Shown: positions 15,716 to 25,472, numbered from the stretch's first letter. The stretch: 35,107 nucleotides of DNA from Pseudoalteromonas prydzensis (GCF_001661495.1 NZ_BDDT01000022.1:1-35107); one strand, 5' to 3'. The notes: generated from the letters alone by a model not told the origin. Translations and numbers: made by a program.

Positions 15716-16936
15716 ATGCTCACAATAGTTCAATCAGATGATTTTAAAACTGAGATCCAAACTCCCTTTTGCAAAACAAAATCAAGCATTCAGCTAAAAG
15801 GCTTTCCAACTTTTTATGAAGATGGTGAATACGTCATGCCAATAAACCTTTGGATGAATCACCTCATTAACGTTAAGCGCGCAAAAAACATCAATTCAAA
15901 CGTTCGTGCCATAAGTCGATATTGGCGCTTTTTAAAAAGCCATGAACTCTCTTGGAAAGACTTTCCAACTATCAAATCAAATAAGCCCACATATATTTTC
16001 CGAAACCAAGATCTTTTGGCCTCAGTGAAAGCCGGTGAGCTAAATAGTTCAACAGCAGCTGTATATATGAACCATATAATTAAATTCTACGAGTGGGCAT
16101 ATTACGAGAGGTTAATTAACTTCTCTAAGGAAAATAAACCATTTGAAGTAGAGTTTGTTAGCATCAAAACGACTGGGATGCTTGCGCATATCAATCGTAA
16201 TTATGTTGTTAGAAGCTCAGACTTAAGGATCAGGGTCCCAAGGCGTACACCAGAGCAAAGCTTGAATCCCCTTACAGAAGATGAGGTAAAATTATATTCG
16301 CGAGCACTCAAAGAACAGTCAATTGAATTCCAAATACATCAACTATTACAACTCATGTGCGGCCTTCGTATAGAAGAAGCCTGCACCTTTCCTGCTAATC
16401 TAGTGAATAGATGTGACCCGAATAAATACCATATTCAAGTTAGTATAGGACCTCATAACGGTGTACTCACCAAATTTGGCTCAGTCAGAACTATCGAAAT
16501 TCCAACACTGTTAATGAACAAGATGCATCGCTACTTGATTAGTGAGCGTCGCCAGAAAAGAGAGTCTAAAACCGATAAACCGATTACGGAATTATTAATT
16601 ACCAATCGAGGTAAACCATATACTACCAATGCAATACAGCGTCACTTTAGCTTAACTCGTAATTACATACGCAATGAGCTAAATACCCACTTTCAGCATA
16701 GAACTCACGATTTACGTGCAACTTACGGTACATTTCGCCTTGCGTCCCTTTTAGACGAAAAAGTTGGGTTGTCACCATTCGATGCTATGTCATTAATCAT
16801 GGGGTGGATGGGACATAAAGATGAGAAAACAACTTGGCGATACCTGAACTTTATAAACCGAAGCAAGGCATCGATACGTGCAGTTTGCTTTTTAGATCAA
16901 GTTATGGAGTCAGTCATTAATGAGGATCTCTCGTGA
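15716..16936 (+). CDS. Tyrosine recombinase, first of trio (IntA-like)
   Basis: 406 aa from ATG 15716; an in-frame TTG at 15701 would add five residues, and neither has a clear ribosome site. The catalytic set is complete: R218 in MCGLRIEEA, probable K253, H331-x-x-R334 in RTHDLRATYG, H367 in MGWMGHKDE and nucleophile Y376 in TTWRYLNF. The N-terminal part (about 40-150) is a SAM-like core-binding domain. It should recognise the attachment site at the gor 3' end beside its own start. The stop overlaps the next gene's GTG by 4 bp, so the trio is translated together. In analogous elements this gene determines target choice; here that is inference. Confidence 0.9.
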   Translation: MLTIVQSDDFKTEIQTPFCKTKSSIQLKGFPTFYEDGEYVMPINLWMNHLINVKRAKNINSNVRAISRYWRFLKSHELSWKDFPTIKSNKPTYIFRNQDLLASVKAGELNSSTAAVYMNHIIKFYEWAYYERLINFSKENKPFEVEFVSIKTTGMLAHINRNYVVRSSDLRIRVPRRTPEQSLNPLTEDEVKLYSRALKEQSIEFQIHQLLQLMCGLRIEEACTFPANLVNRCDPNKYHIQVSIGPHNGVLTKFGSVRTIEIPTLLMNKMHRYLISERRQKRESKTDKPITELLITNRGKPYTTNAIQRHFSLTRNYIRNELNTHFQHRTHDLRATYGTFRLASLLDEKVGLSPFDAMSLIMGWMGHKDEKTTWRYLNFINRSKASIRAVCFLDQVMESVINEDLS

Positions 16937-18636
16937 TTAACAAATCAAATTTAAATATTGACCTTAAACTTAAGTTAAATATTTATGGTGATCAATTTGT
17001 ATACCCAGACTTTCAAAGATTTAGATACAAAGGCGTGCCTAAACTTTTTGAAATGCATCGGGGTACTTTGCTTAACCGAGACAACCAAATTATTAAGTGG
17101 TATCAAGCATTCAAAGCTAATACAGAATATACTGACACAACAATGAATACCCTTTTTAGAACATTTACACGGTATGTGAATATTTGTGACAGTATTCCAG
17201 TAAGTCCAGATTCAAAAGAGGGTATCAATGCATTTGAAACAGCTCTAGTTCACAGCGTTAGAATTGGCAGCAAAAGTTCAAACACAGCAAAAGGTGAATT
17301 AAGTAGTATAAGAACAATAATGAAGATGCTAGATCACCCTGTTGATGAGTGGTTTTCTAAATTCAAACTATTTCGCAGCCAAATAAATCCAACTCAAGCA
17401 TACTCAGAATCTGAATTGAAAAAGTTAATTAAAATACTAAAAGAACTATATTTTCAGCTTTCCAAGCAAATTCAAACCTCACCTAAAGAATACATTCAAG
17501 CAAGGAGAAGCGACCAATACGCGAACTTTTCTTTTAATAAAATCGAAGTGCCTGTAAGTGGTGCTATTACCAAGTGTTACTGTGCTGCATATTTCTTACT
17601 TGCCTATTACACATGGGCAAACGCTAGTACGATAAGAGATATGGATATCCCCAAATCTTCACAAAAAAAGGGACAGCAAGGTAAGTGGTTTGTGCAAACA
17701 GCGTTAAAGAAGAGAGCTAATAAATTTGTTACCATCGAGCTCGGCGATAATCTTAGCACAGACATTCCAAAGCATGCGCTAAATTTTATTAATGACCTTA
17801 TCACCCTTACGCACGTGCTGTTTCCAGATGCCAATAGACTACTTCATCAATGTCTTAACGGGATAAATAAGCCCTTGTGCCCAACGCATATTCGTTCCAA
17901 TATGAATTGGCTAATTAACATATTCGATTTGACTGATGACAATGGTCAACAACTTAGGCCTGAAGCTAAACGCTTTAGAGCTACAGGTGCATCTAATTAC
18001 TTAGCGCTCACAGGAAACTCACTCGAAACATCCATGCTGCTCAATAATACACCTGATGTAGTTCGAAAGCACTATAGCAGAGGTAACGAGTCAGAAAATA
18101 AAGCCCAACTTCAAGCTACCGCAAATACATTAGAGAATGCCATTAAATGTGGCGATATTAATAAAGCTCGAAAACAAACTCTTGATCAGATGAACCTAGA
18201 AATTTTACCTTATGAAGAGTTTACAAGCCGTTATGCAAAACAAGGCAATGGACAAAAAACAACTTTAGGTACAGGCTGCAAAAACCCTTTTGATAACAAT
18301 GGTGATCGGTTTCGCCGAAAAGCAGCAATAAATAAAGATGATGCGAGTCATTTAGCATGTGCTGATTTATTAAACTGTTTCTCGTGCCCTAATCAAGTAT
18401 TAGTTGAAGAAGTAGATGATATATGGTGCTTATTAAGCTTTTACGAAGCACTAGAAGATGCAAAAGATGACCATTTAAATGTTGCACATTTCAAATCAAA
18501 TTTTGAACATGTTCTCACTAAAATAAAGCATGTCCTTTTAAGTATTAACTTAAAAGTTAGAAGGCAAGCAGAGTGGAAGCTAAACAATGTCGGTCGTCAT
18601 CCTTTTTGGCCAGATACCCTCAACTTGGTATTATAA
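16933..18636 (+). CDS. Tyrosine recombinase-fold protein with degenerate active site (Tfp-like)
   Basis: 567 aa. The C-terminal half aligns in order with a tyrosine recombinase, but key residues are lost: the first arginine position reads TWANASTIRD, the HxxR box reads AKRFRATG (no His), and the LGH box reads LNNTPD; only a tyrosine (RKHYSRG) remains. A C-terminal cysteine-rich part (GTGCKNPF, then CADLLNCFSCPNQ) could bind zinc. It is therefore probably a non-catalytic partner that shapes the recombination complex, like Tfp in circularizing integrative elements. It starts with GTG inside the end of the preceding gene and ends 9 bp before the next. Confidence 0.8.
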   Translation: MINKSNLNIDLKLKLNIYGDQFVYPDFQRFRYKGVPKLFEMHRGTLLNRDNQIIKWYQAFKANTEYTDTTMNTLFRTFTRYVNICDSIPVSPDSKEGINAFETALVHSVRIGSKSSNTAKGELSSIRTIMKMLDHPVDEWFSKFKLFRSQINPTQAYSESELKKLIKILKELYFQLSKQIQTSPKEYIQARRSDQYANFSFNKIEVPVSGAITKCYCAAYFLLAYYTWANASTIRDMDIPKSSQKKGQQGKWFVQTALKKRANKFVTIELGDNLSTDIPKHALNFINDLITLTHVLFPDANRLLHQCLNGINKPLCPTHIRSNMNWLINIFDLTDDNGQQLRPEAKRFRATGASNYLALTGNSLETSMLLNNTPDVVRKHYSRGNESENKAQLQATANTLENAIKCGDINKARKQTLDQMNLEILPYEEFTSRYAKQGNGQKTTLGTGCKNPFDNNGDRFRRKAAINKDDASHLACADLLNCFSCPNQVLVEEVDDIWCLLSFYEALEDAKDDHLNVAHFKSNFEHVLTKIKHVLLSINLKVRRQAEWKLNNVGRHPFWPDTLNLVL

Positions 18637-18645
18637 AGGAATCCT

Positions 18646-20733
18646 ATGAAGCCACTACTTTCAGCTCCGGAACAGGTTATAAAAGAAAACACGGTTTTAG
18701 TTGAGAAAGCGATTCAATATTATGAAAGTCAAGACTGGGAAAGTCTAAATAAAATACCTGTCATGATTGATCAAGATGGAAAGACTATTAGCCATTTTGG
18801 AGATGATTATTGGGATGTGACGCCCTACGTAGATATTAGAATTGTAACAAAACGAAAAGCGACATTTTTACATCTGTCTTCAAACCAATTAAAACAAGAA
18901 CAAAAACTGCTAGCATTTTTAGGGTTATTCTCAGTAGGTTCACTAAGAAAGGGGGCTGTAATTAAGACCACTACATTCTTAGCTCGAAACATGGACCTAA
19001 CTCAAGTATATAAATATTTAGAATCCATTAATGCAGAGTCTGTATGCACACTGAATCATCCTATACAGTTTACAAGGTACTGTGAATACTTAAAAACGTT
19101 AGAAATGAGTGCGTCATATATTTCAAAGCTGCTTTTTGCTCTAGGTTGGGTAGAAGCCGTTAGCGGAGAAACTCCAATTAAATTGACTATTCCAAAGCCA
19201 ATGAACTTTGTTCAACTTGGACGTCATCTGAGCTGCCCAACTAAGGTCGAATCGGAACAATTTTACGCGATACCATCGCGTTTAATGCAAAAAATTTACT
19301 CCAAAGCTCTGGAATATGTTGAAAATTACCATCCTTTACGCAGTAAACTATTGGATATACATACTGAACTACAAGAAAATTTCAATATAGGTAAAACTAT
19401 AGTAGATAATAAAATACAAAGTAAACAATGGAATTGGCTTACCTCAGAATCACCTCATTATAGAGTGGAAGTGGCAAAAGCCAAGCCACAAAAGCCAACT
19501 GAAATCATCCAAAGCTTTATCGTTGATCACCTAGATAAGGAACATATACCAAATGATAATAGGGACTTCGAGTGGCTTTATACTCATCTTTTAACTTGCT
19601 GCTTTTTAATTTGCGGTGCATTTACAGGCATGCGACGTTCAGAATTATATGCTCTACATGAAGATAGCTTTAAAACCCTCCGTCTTAAAGAGCAAGTATT
19701 TTACTCTTTGCAATCTATGCATAGTAAAATGACACCAGCCGTTCCAGAAAAAGCTGAATGGCTAACATCTCCAGTAACTCGTAAAGCTATAGAGCTAGCC
19801 GCAACTTTGACACATAATATGCGTATACAACTTATGCTTTCTAATGATAGAGCTGATAATGAGCGTGCCTCAAGTATATGGCTAGTACAAAGAATCAAAA
19901 GCAAAAAACCAAATATCTATGCGGGGGCGTCTTTTTTTGATCACTATAAAGCTCTTGTCAAAGAAGCGGATGCTATTGTAAGTGAACAAGATTATGAAGA
20001 ATTTAAGCTTTTAAACCCAAACTTAAATATAAATGCTTACAAACAAAAAATTGTTATTGGCGAACCTTGGGCATTAACTACCCATCAATTCAGAAGGACT
20101 TTTGCAGTATTTGGTAAACGCTATAATTTACTCTCTGACGTTGCCATTAAACAACAGTATAAGCATATATATTTACCAATGTCTCAATGGTACTCAGAAG
20201 GAGGCGTAGCAGCCAAAATAAAACATGTAAAAGTGGATTCAGAACTCAATAATTTACTTCAGGAAGTGGATAAAGAAGTCACTACACAACTATTGCATCA
20301 GTGGTATAACTCAAATGACAAGCTATATGGTAAGAAAGGTATAGATGTTGTTAAAGATAGAGAAAATACCGCCGTTAAATACTCATCTTGGGATGCTCTA
20401 TATGCTCAAGTATCTGCTGGTAGAATATCTATTGCTGGTACACTTCACTCATACTGCATGGCTGGTTATGAATGTAGAATGGAAAAAGTCGTATCACCAA
20501 CCAACTGTTTTAACTGCGAGAACGTTGTTATAGACGAAACAAAAGCACAAGCTTGGCAAAAACGACATCAGTGGATTGTTGAGACTATAACTGAAATGGA
20601 GCAGCATACTAAACTATCTCAATCGCAGCTAAGCCATTTTATTACGCAATTACGTGCAGCTGAAAAGGTTATGGACTACTTTGAGATAAGCTACACTCCA
20701 TACAAACCCGAAATTGAGATCAGACAGCTTTGA
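18646..20733 (+). CDS. Large tyrosine recombinase, third of trio (IntB-like)
   Basis: 695 aa, about twice a typical integrase. The C-terminal catalytic domain is complete: R330 in FTGMRRSELYAL, H480-x-x-R483 in THQFRRTFAVFG, H507 in QQYKHIYLP and Y516 in SQWYSEGG. Beyond it, about 170 residues include CMAGYEC and CFNCEN, a possible zinc-binding pair similar to those of Tn554-type TnpB proteins. The N-terminal 300 residues probably bind arm or core sites. ATG 18646 has AAGGAATCC just upstream. It very likely works with the first recombinase to excise and integrate the element. Confidence 0.88.
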   Translation: MKPLLSAPEQVIKENTVLVEKAIQYYESQDWESLNKIPVMIDQDGKTISHFGDDYWDVTPYVDIRIVTKRKATFLHLSSNQLKQEQKLLAFLGLFSVGSLRKGAVIKTTTFLARNMDLTQVYKYLESINAESVCTLNHPIQFTRYCEYLKTLEMSASYISKLLFALGWVEAVSGETPIKLTIPKPMNFVQLGRHLSCPTKVESEQFYAIPSRLMQKIYSKALEYVENYHPLRSKLLDIHTELQENFNIGKTIVDNKIQSKQWNWLTSESPHYRVEVAKAKPQKPTEIIQSFIVDHLDKEHIPNDNRDFEWLYTHLLTCCFLICGAFTGMRRSELYALHEDSFKTLRLKEQVFYSLQSMHSKMTPAVPEKAEWLTSPVTRKAIELAATLTHNMRIQLMLSNDRADNERASSIWLVQRIKSKKPNIYAGASFFDHYKALVKEADAIVSEQDYEEFKLLNPNLNINAYKQKIVIGEPWALTTHQFRRTFAVFGKRYNLLSDVAIKQQYKHIYLPMSQWYSEGGVAAKIKHVKVDSELNNLLQEVDKEVTTQLLHQWYNSNDKLYGKKGIDVVKDRENTAVKYSSWDALYAQVSAGRISIAGTLHSYCMAGYECRMEKVVSPTNCFNCENVVIDETKAQAWQKRHQWIVETITEMEQHTKLSQSQLSHFITQLRAAEKVMDYFEISYTPYKPEIEIRQL

Positions 20734-21149
20734 GTAAGTCAGAGAATACAAGGTTAGAGCTTCTAAGCGCAATTGACAGGATACTTTCTGGCGATACAGT
20801 ACGTATTGATGCCAAACGAGGTTTAAGTGCCATTGCAGTTGAGGAAGAAGCTAACCTTGGTAATGGCTCAGCTTACTATTACTCAGACGTCATTGAAAAA
20901 ATTAAACTACTAAAATCAAAAGCTATAACAAAAAAGCAAGCACAGCAAAACTCAGATGTTACTAAGTTACGTGAAAAGCTTGCCAACGAGAAACGGTTAA
21001 AAGAAAAATATCGAGCGGAAATAGCCAGCTTAAAAGAGCAAATGGCACAAATGGCTTCTACCCACAATGCCCTAGCGCTTTCAAATCACCAGCACTTAAA
21101 AAAGATAAATGATCTTGAGTCAGAGTTATTTTTACTGAAGAAAAATTAA
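20730..21149 (+). CDS. Small coiled-coil accessory protein of the recombination module (Srap/TnpC-like)
   Basis: 139 aa starting at TTG 20730, which overlaps the preceding stop codon by 4 bp. Residues 1-60 form a compact region (RIDAKRGLSAIAVEEEANLG) that may be a small helix-turn-helix; residues 65-139 are a long charged coiled coil. Position, size and shape match the fourth gene of intA-tfp-intB-srap modules and TnpC of Tn554, both of which assist recombination. No enzymatic motif is present. The C-terminal segment MAQMASTHNALALSN is echoed by a separate 42-codon ORF just downstream. Confidence 0.72.
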   Translation: MSKSENTRLELLSAIDRILSGDTVRIDAKRGLSAIAVEEEANLGNGSAYYYSDVIEKIKLLKSKAITKKQAQQNSDVTKLREKLANEKRLKEKYRAEIASLKEQMAQMASTHNALALSNHQHLKKINDLESELFLLKKN

Positions 21150-21203
21150 TATATCTTCAATTGCTTAAAGCATCGCCTAAAAAATAAAACAAGGTTAAAT
21201 GAG

Positions 21204-21332
21204 ATGTACCCTGATGAAGTTCAACAATTAAAAAGCCATATAACAAATATTGCAGCTCAACATAATGGGTTAGCACTTACGATACTACAATATCAATATA
21301 AAGCGGCTGCTCTAACAATGTGGAAAAGGTAA
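21204..21332 (+). CDS. Small ORF similar to the accessory protein's C-terminal coil
   Basis: 42 aa (MYPDEVQQLKSHITN at the start), following the accessory gene by 54 bp. Its segment LKSHITNIAAQHNGLALTI resembles LKEQMAQMASTHNALALSN of the accessory protein, with identical L-K, H-N and L-A-L positions. It may be a partial duplication, a free-standing dimerisation partner, or a decayed copy. A weak purine-rich ribosome site (AGG, 21192-21194) lies upstream. The remaining bases up to 21420 hold no other signal. Confidence 0.45.
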   Translation: MYPDEVQQLKSHITNIAAQHNGLALTILQYQYKAAALTMWKR

Positions 21333-21420
21333 AATAATTATTTAACTGAATAAGTACAATTGTCAAAGGCAAGTTTCAACACATGAGCCGATTATTAGTA
21401 TAGCTGACATTAAATGAATA

Positions 21421-22815
21421 CTATTTAAATAAATTTAAATAAACATTAAAGCAGGTATTCTGATCGTTTGAACAAACCTTTACATTCCCGCCATTAGCTT
21501 CAGCTAAGGCTTTAACTATAGCGAGCCCTAAACCAGCGCCATCACTATGGCGTTGACGAGACTTATCTGATCGATAAAAGCGATCAAATAAGTAAGGTAA
21601 ATGTGCAGAAGGTATTTTCTCACCGGTATTACTCACACAGATACATACTTTTTCAGCAGATGTTATTTCACTACATACCGTAATTGATGACCCCTTCGGT
21701 GCATATCTTATAGCATTCGATAACAGGTTTGATAACAATTGACGAAAATGTAGCTTGTCACAATAAAAGCTGATGTTTTCACCTGCTTTATGAAGTATCA
21801 GCGATGACTCTTCAGCTAATGCATCAAAATACTCAAACAGCACCTCAATTTCTTCATGGCTGGATAAAATATCTTGGGCTGGTTTAATTAGGCCGTTTTG
21901 AGATTTTGCCAGCCAAAGCATGTCGTTAACCATCTTAGTTAGCCGCTCAAGCTCTTCGAGGTTAGAAAATAATAACTCTTGGTACTCTTCGGATTGTCTT
22001 TTTTTAGATAGACCAACCTGTGTTTGAGTTATTATATTGGTAAGCGGTGTACGTAGCTCATGAGCAATATCACTGGAAAAATTTGATAGGCGGATAAACT
22101 CACCTTGTAACCTGTCTAGCATTGCATTGAAAGATTGCACCATATTAACAAGCTCAATCGGTACTTGGCCTTCATCAAGCCTTACATCCATTTTATTAGT
22201 TTGGATATCATGCATTTTCTGGCTTAAACCACGTATTGGGTTGAGTCCTTGATGTATAGCAAACCAAGCCACCAATAAAATGAGTACCGCTGAACCAAAC
22301 ATAATAGCCCAAAGGCTTTGCTGAAATTGATTGAGAAAGTGTAAATGAAAGCTCATATCAATAGCAGCTGTGATCTTATAAAGTTGCTGCTCAGTACTAA
22401 AGTCACTCACTAAAGCGCGATAAGTATGTGTGTTTTTTTGCCATTCAACTATGTTGTTTTGGTTAAAACTGTTTGAGGTGGTTACTTTTAAAACAAATTC
22501 GCTAAAGTCTGTTGCCGTACTTTTATATATAAGCCTTCCTTGAGCTGTATTAACTTGATAATAAACCCCATGATGACCCGCCACGGCTTGAGATAACGCA
22601 TTTCTAAGGTTTTTTTCCGACGCGTATGGCTTAGATAAAACGGATTTGACAGACTGTGTGATAACTTTTAATTCACCACTATCTTGTTGTAAAAAATGAT
22701 GATTTATTGAGCTACTTATAAGCGAAGCGACGAGGGTTAAGCAGCCTATCACTGTCAAAGCAACAAACAATACCACTCGCATTGTTAAAGATAATGGTTT
22801 TTCATTAAGGCTCAT
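21421..22815 (-). CDS. copS: Copper sensor histidine kinase (CopS/CusS-like)
   Basis: 464 aa. Membrane helices at about 12-35 and 168-188 flank a periplasmic sensor domain (about 36-167). Then come a HAMP domain (about 190-240), the H box FSSDIAHELRTPLTN with phosphorylated H252, the N box LLSNAIRYAP and G boxes (GAGLGLAIVK). Domain order and the linked copper genes identify it as a heavy-metal sensor kinase of the CusS/CopS/PcoS type. It overlaps its response regulator by 11 bp. Metal specificity (Cu+ or Cu2+, possibly Ag+) is inferred from neighbours. The pair is divergent from copA. Confidence 0.9.
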   Translation of the reverse strand: MSLNEKPLSLTMRVVLFVALTVIGCLTLVASLISSSINHHFLQQDSGELKVITQSVKSVLSKPYASEKNLRNALSQAVAGHHGVYYQVNTAQGRLIYKSTATDFSEFVLKVTTSNSFNQNNIVEWQKNTHTYRALVSDFSTEQQLYKITAAIDMSFHLHFLNQFQQSLWAIMFGSAVLILLVAWFAIHQGLNPIRGLSQKMHDIQTNKMDVRLDEGQVPIELVNMVQSFNAMLDRLQGEFIRLSNFSSDIAHELRTPLTNIITQTQVGLSKKRQSEEYQELLFSNLEELERLTKMVNDMLWLAKSQNGLIKPAQDILSSHEEIEVLFEYFDALAEESSLILHKAGENISFYCDKLHFRQLLSNLLSNAIRYAPKGSSITVCSEITSAEKVCICVSNTGEKIPSAHLPYLFDRFYRSDKSRQRHSDGAGLGLAIVKALAEANGGNVKVCSNDQNTCFNVYLNLFK

Positions 22816-23491
22816 CAGTTATTACCTCAAGCTTGTAACCCATGCCACGCACAGTGTGTATTAGCTTTACTGGAAAACCATCATCAACTTTACTTCTGAG
22901 TCTGCGAATGGCTACATCAATGACATTTGTATCGCTATCAAAGTTCATATCCCAAACTTGAGAAGCGATTAGTGAACGAGGAAGTACTTCCCCCTCACGG
23001 CGCAGTAATAGTTCAAGTAAACTAAATTCTTTATTGCTTAGGAGTATACGTTGTTCGGCACGAAATACATTCCGTTTTTGAATATTAACTTTTAAATCAT
23101 GGACTTGTAAGATGTCTTCGGTTTTATGCGCGTTTCCGCGACGAAGAAGCGTGCGTACCCTTGCTAACACTTCAGAGAATGCAAAGGGCTTTATTAAGTA
23201 GTCATCAGCGCCTAATTCAAGCCCTTTTACTCTGTCATCGACACTGTCACGAGCCGATAGAAAAAGAACAGGAACGTCTTTATTCACTTCACGAATAGAT
23301 TGTAAAATTCGCCAACCAGATACATCTGGCAACATTACATCCAAAATTATGACATCAAATAACTCAGTCATTGCTAAATGATGCCCATCGAGCCCATTAC
23401 GTGCTAATGAAACTTGAAAACCAGCTTCACTCAGACCTTGCTTTAAGTAATCACCTGTTTTCACTTCATCTTCAACAACTAGTAAGCGCAT
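22805..23491 (-). CDS. copR: Copper response regulator (CopR/CusR-like, OmpR family)
   Basis: 228 aa. Receiver domain with acidic pocket E7-D8, phosphorylation site D51 in VIILDVMLPD, and K at about 101 (DDYLIKPFAF). The OmpR-type winged-helix domain (about 125-225) has the recognition region SDTNVIDVAIRRLRSKV and ends VRGMGYKLE. It likely activates the copA operon and its own operon by binding the nested palindrome at 23559-23600. It is the first gene of a copR-copS operon divergent from copA. Confidence 0.92.
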   Translation of the reverse strand: MRLLVVEDEVKTGDYLKQGLSEAGFQVSLARNGLDGHHLAMTELFDVIILDVMLPDVSGWRILQSIREVNKDVPVLFLSARDSVDDRVKGLELGADDYLIKPFAFSEVLARVRTLLRRGNAHKTEDILQVHDLKVNIQKRNVFRAEQRILLSNKEFSLLELLLRREGEVLPRSLIASQVWDMNFDSDTNVIDVAIRRLRSKVDDGFPVKLIHTVRGMGYKLEVITDEP

Positions 23492-23558
23492 GCAAAACCT
23501 TTATTAAAGTTATAATTATTGTCTGTTATAAGATTATGCCGTATTCACCGTAACAGCA

Positions 23559-23600
23559 ACATGACATCAAGATTACAACTTTGTAATGTTCGCGTCATGT
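23559..23600. promoter_or_regulatory. Nested palindromic operator (probable CopR box) before copA
   Basis: The perfect 16-bp palindrome ATTACAACTTTGTAAT (23572-23587) is framed by ACATGAC (23559-23565) and GTCATGT (23594-23600), which are symmetric about the same centre. A -10-like TATACT (23620-23625) follows, with a poor -35 overlapping the outer arm, as expected of an activator-dependent promoter. TTACAnnnnTGTAA-type dyads are typical of CopR/CusR boxes. Confidence 0.65.
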
Positions 23601-23657
23601 TAAAGACAGGTCTATTTTCTATACTTAATAACTATTCTGCTATGAAGGAGTAAGGAA

Positions 23658-25472
23658 ATGGGGTTTAAAAAGTCATCACAACAGGTTAGCACACCACGAA
23701 GACGATTTGTTCAAGGCATAATTGCAGGTGGTGTACTTGCTGCTTTTCCGAGCGTGTTACATGCTGCATCATCTTTAGTAGCAGGAACACTAACAGGCAC
23801 TGTGCCCGAATTAAGCGGCGAAGTCATAGATCTGGTCATAGATGAATCGCCGGTTAACTTTACCGGCGTAGTACGTATGGCGACAACAATTAATGGTTCT
23901 ATACCCGCTCCAACCTTGCGCTTAAAAGAAGGTGATGATGTTACTATAAGAGTAACAAATAACTTATCAGTACCGAGCTCTATCCATTGGCATGGCATCA
24001 TTCTACCTTATCAGATGGATGGCGTGCCAGGTATCAGTTTTAAAGGCATTATGCCGGGCGAAACCTTTATTTATAAATTTAAGCTACAGCAAAGCGGTAC
24101 ATATTGGTATCACTCCCACAGTGGTTTTCAAGAAATGACAGGCATGTACGGTGCATTAATTATTGAACCGCGAGAAAACGATATTATTAGTGCAGATAAC
24201 GAACATGTTATTCAATTATCTGATTGGACTGATGATGACCCTATGGCGCTGTTCCGTAAATTAAAAGTACAGAGTGATGTATTTAACTTCAATCAACCTA
24301 CTGTTCCAGAGTTTTTCGATGACGTTTCAAGCAGCAGTATTTCAAATGCTCTACAGCGCCGAAAAATGTGGAATCAGATGCGAATGAACCCTACAGACTT
24401 AGCTGATTTATCTGCATCAGCAATGACTTTTTTAATGAACGGTAGTACTCCAATGGCAAACTGGCGTGGATTATTTAAAGTCGGTGAAAAGCTTAGGTTA
24501 AGGTTTATTAATGGCTCTAGTAATAGCTTTTTTGACGTGCGTATCCCCGAGCTAAAACTGACGGTTGTACAAGCAGATGGGCAAAACGTTGAACCAGTGA
24601 CAGTTGATGAATTTAGATTCGGCCCTGGTGAAACCTATGACGTGATTGTTGAGCCAAAAAATGATGCGTATACGATTTTTGCTCAAAGCATGGACCGCTC
24701 AGGTTACGCAAAAGGAACTTTATCAACGGCACCTAATATTGATGCGCCAATACCTGCTCTGGATCCTGTTGAGTGGTTAACGATGACCGATATGATGGGC
24801 AATATGACCCACGGCGGTGAGCATTCTGCAATGGCTGGTATGTCAGGCATGAACTCTAAAAAAATGGATCATAGCGCAATGGGCCACGGTGCAATGGCGA
24901 TGGATCATAGCAAACATGGTATGTCTGAAAACCCATTGGCGGTTGCCAGCTCTAAAGTGCGTCATGCAAAAACGGAGTATGGAGCCTCAGTTGATATGCG
25001 CGTTGATATGCCTAGAACAAATCTTGATGATCCCGGTATTGGTTTACGTAAAAATGGTCGCCGTGTTTTAACACTTGCAGATTTACACTCACTTGAAGGG
25101 ATCACTAACCAGCAAGAGCCAGAAGCTGAAATTGAGCTGCATTTAACCGGCAACATGGAGCGTTATAGCTGGTCATTTGATGGCTTAGAATTTGGTAAAA
25201 GCACGCCAGTGCATATGAAGCATAACCAACGTTTAAGAGTTATTTTACAAAACGATACCATGATGACACACCCTATGCATTTGCATGGTATGTGGAGTGA
25301 TTTAGAAAACGAGCAAGGTGATGTGCAAGTGCGACGTCATACGATACCTGTTCAACCCGCACAAAGAATCAGCTTCTTAACCACCCCTCACGATGTAGGG
25401 CGCTGGGCTTGGCATTGTCATTTATTATTCCATATGGATGCCGGCATGTTTAGAGAGGTAGTCGTATCATGA
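23658..25472 (+). CDS. copA: Periplasmic multicopper oxidase CopA (PcoA family)
   Basis: 604 aa. Twin-arginine signal (RRRFVQGIIAGG, about 14-25) exports the folded protein. Three cupredoxin domains carry the copper ligands: IHWHGI, YWYHSHSGFQ, HPMHLHGMW and the type-1/trinuclear bridge WAWHCHLLFHMDAGM. A Met/His-rich insert (about 373-420, e.g. MAGMSGMNSKKMDHSAMGH) is typical of PcoA/CopA and binds extra copper. It oxidises Cu+ to less toxic Cu2+ in the periplasm. ATG 23658 has AAGGAG upstream. Its stop overlaps the copB start by 4 bp, and it is the first gene of the copper operon. Confidence 0.95.
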   Translation: MGFKKSSQQVSTPRRRFVQGIIAGGVLAAFPSVLHAASSLVAGTLTGTVPELSGEVIDLVIDESPVNFTGVVRMATTINGSIPAPTLRLKEGDDVTIRVTNNLSVPSSIHWHGIILPYQMDGVPGISFKGIMPGETFIYKFKLQQSGTYWYHSHSGFQEMTGMYGALIIEPRENDIISADNEHVIQLSDWTDDDPMALFRKLKVQSDVFNFNQPTVPEFFDDVSSSSISNALQRRKMWNQMRMNPTDLADLSASAMTFLMNGSTPMANWRGLFKVGEKLRLRFINGSSNSFFDVRIPELKLTVVQADGQNVEPVTVDEFRFGPGETYDVIVEPKNDAYTIFAQSMDRSGYAKGTLSTAPNIDAPIPALDPVEWLTMTDMMGNMTHGGEHSAMAGMSGMNSKKMDHSAMGHGAMAMDHSKHGMSENPLAVASSKVRHAKTEYGASVDMRVDMPRTNLDDPGIGLRKNGRRVLTLADLHSLEGITNQQEPEAEIELHLTGNMERYSWSFDGLEFGKSTPVHMKHNQRLRVILQNDTMMTHPMHLHGMWSDLENEQGDVQVRRHTIPVQPAQRISFLTTPHDVGRWAWHCHLLFHMDAGMFREVVVS

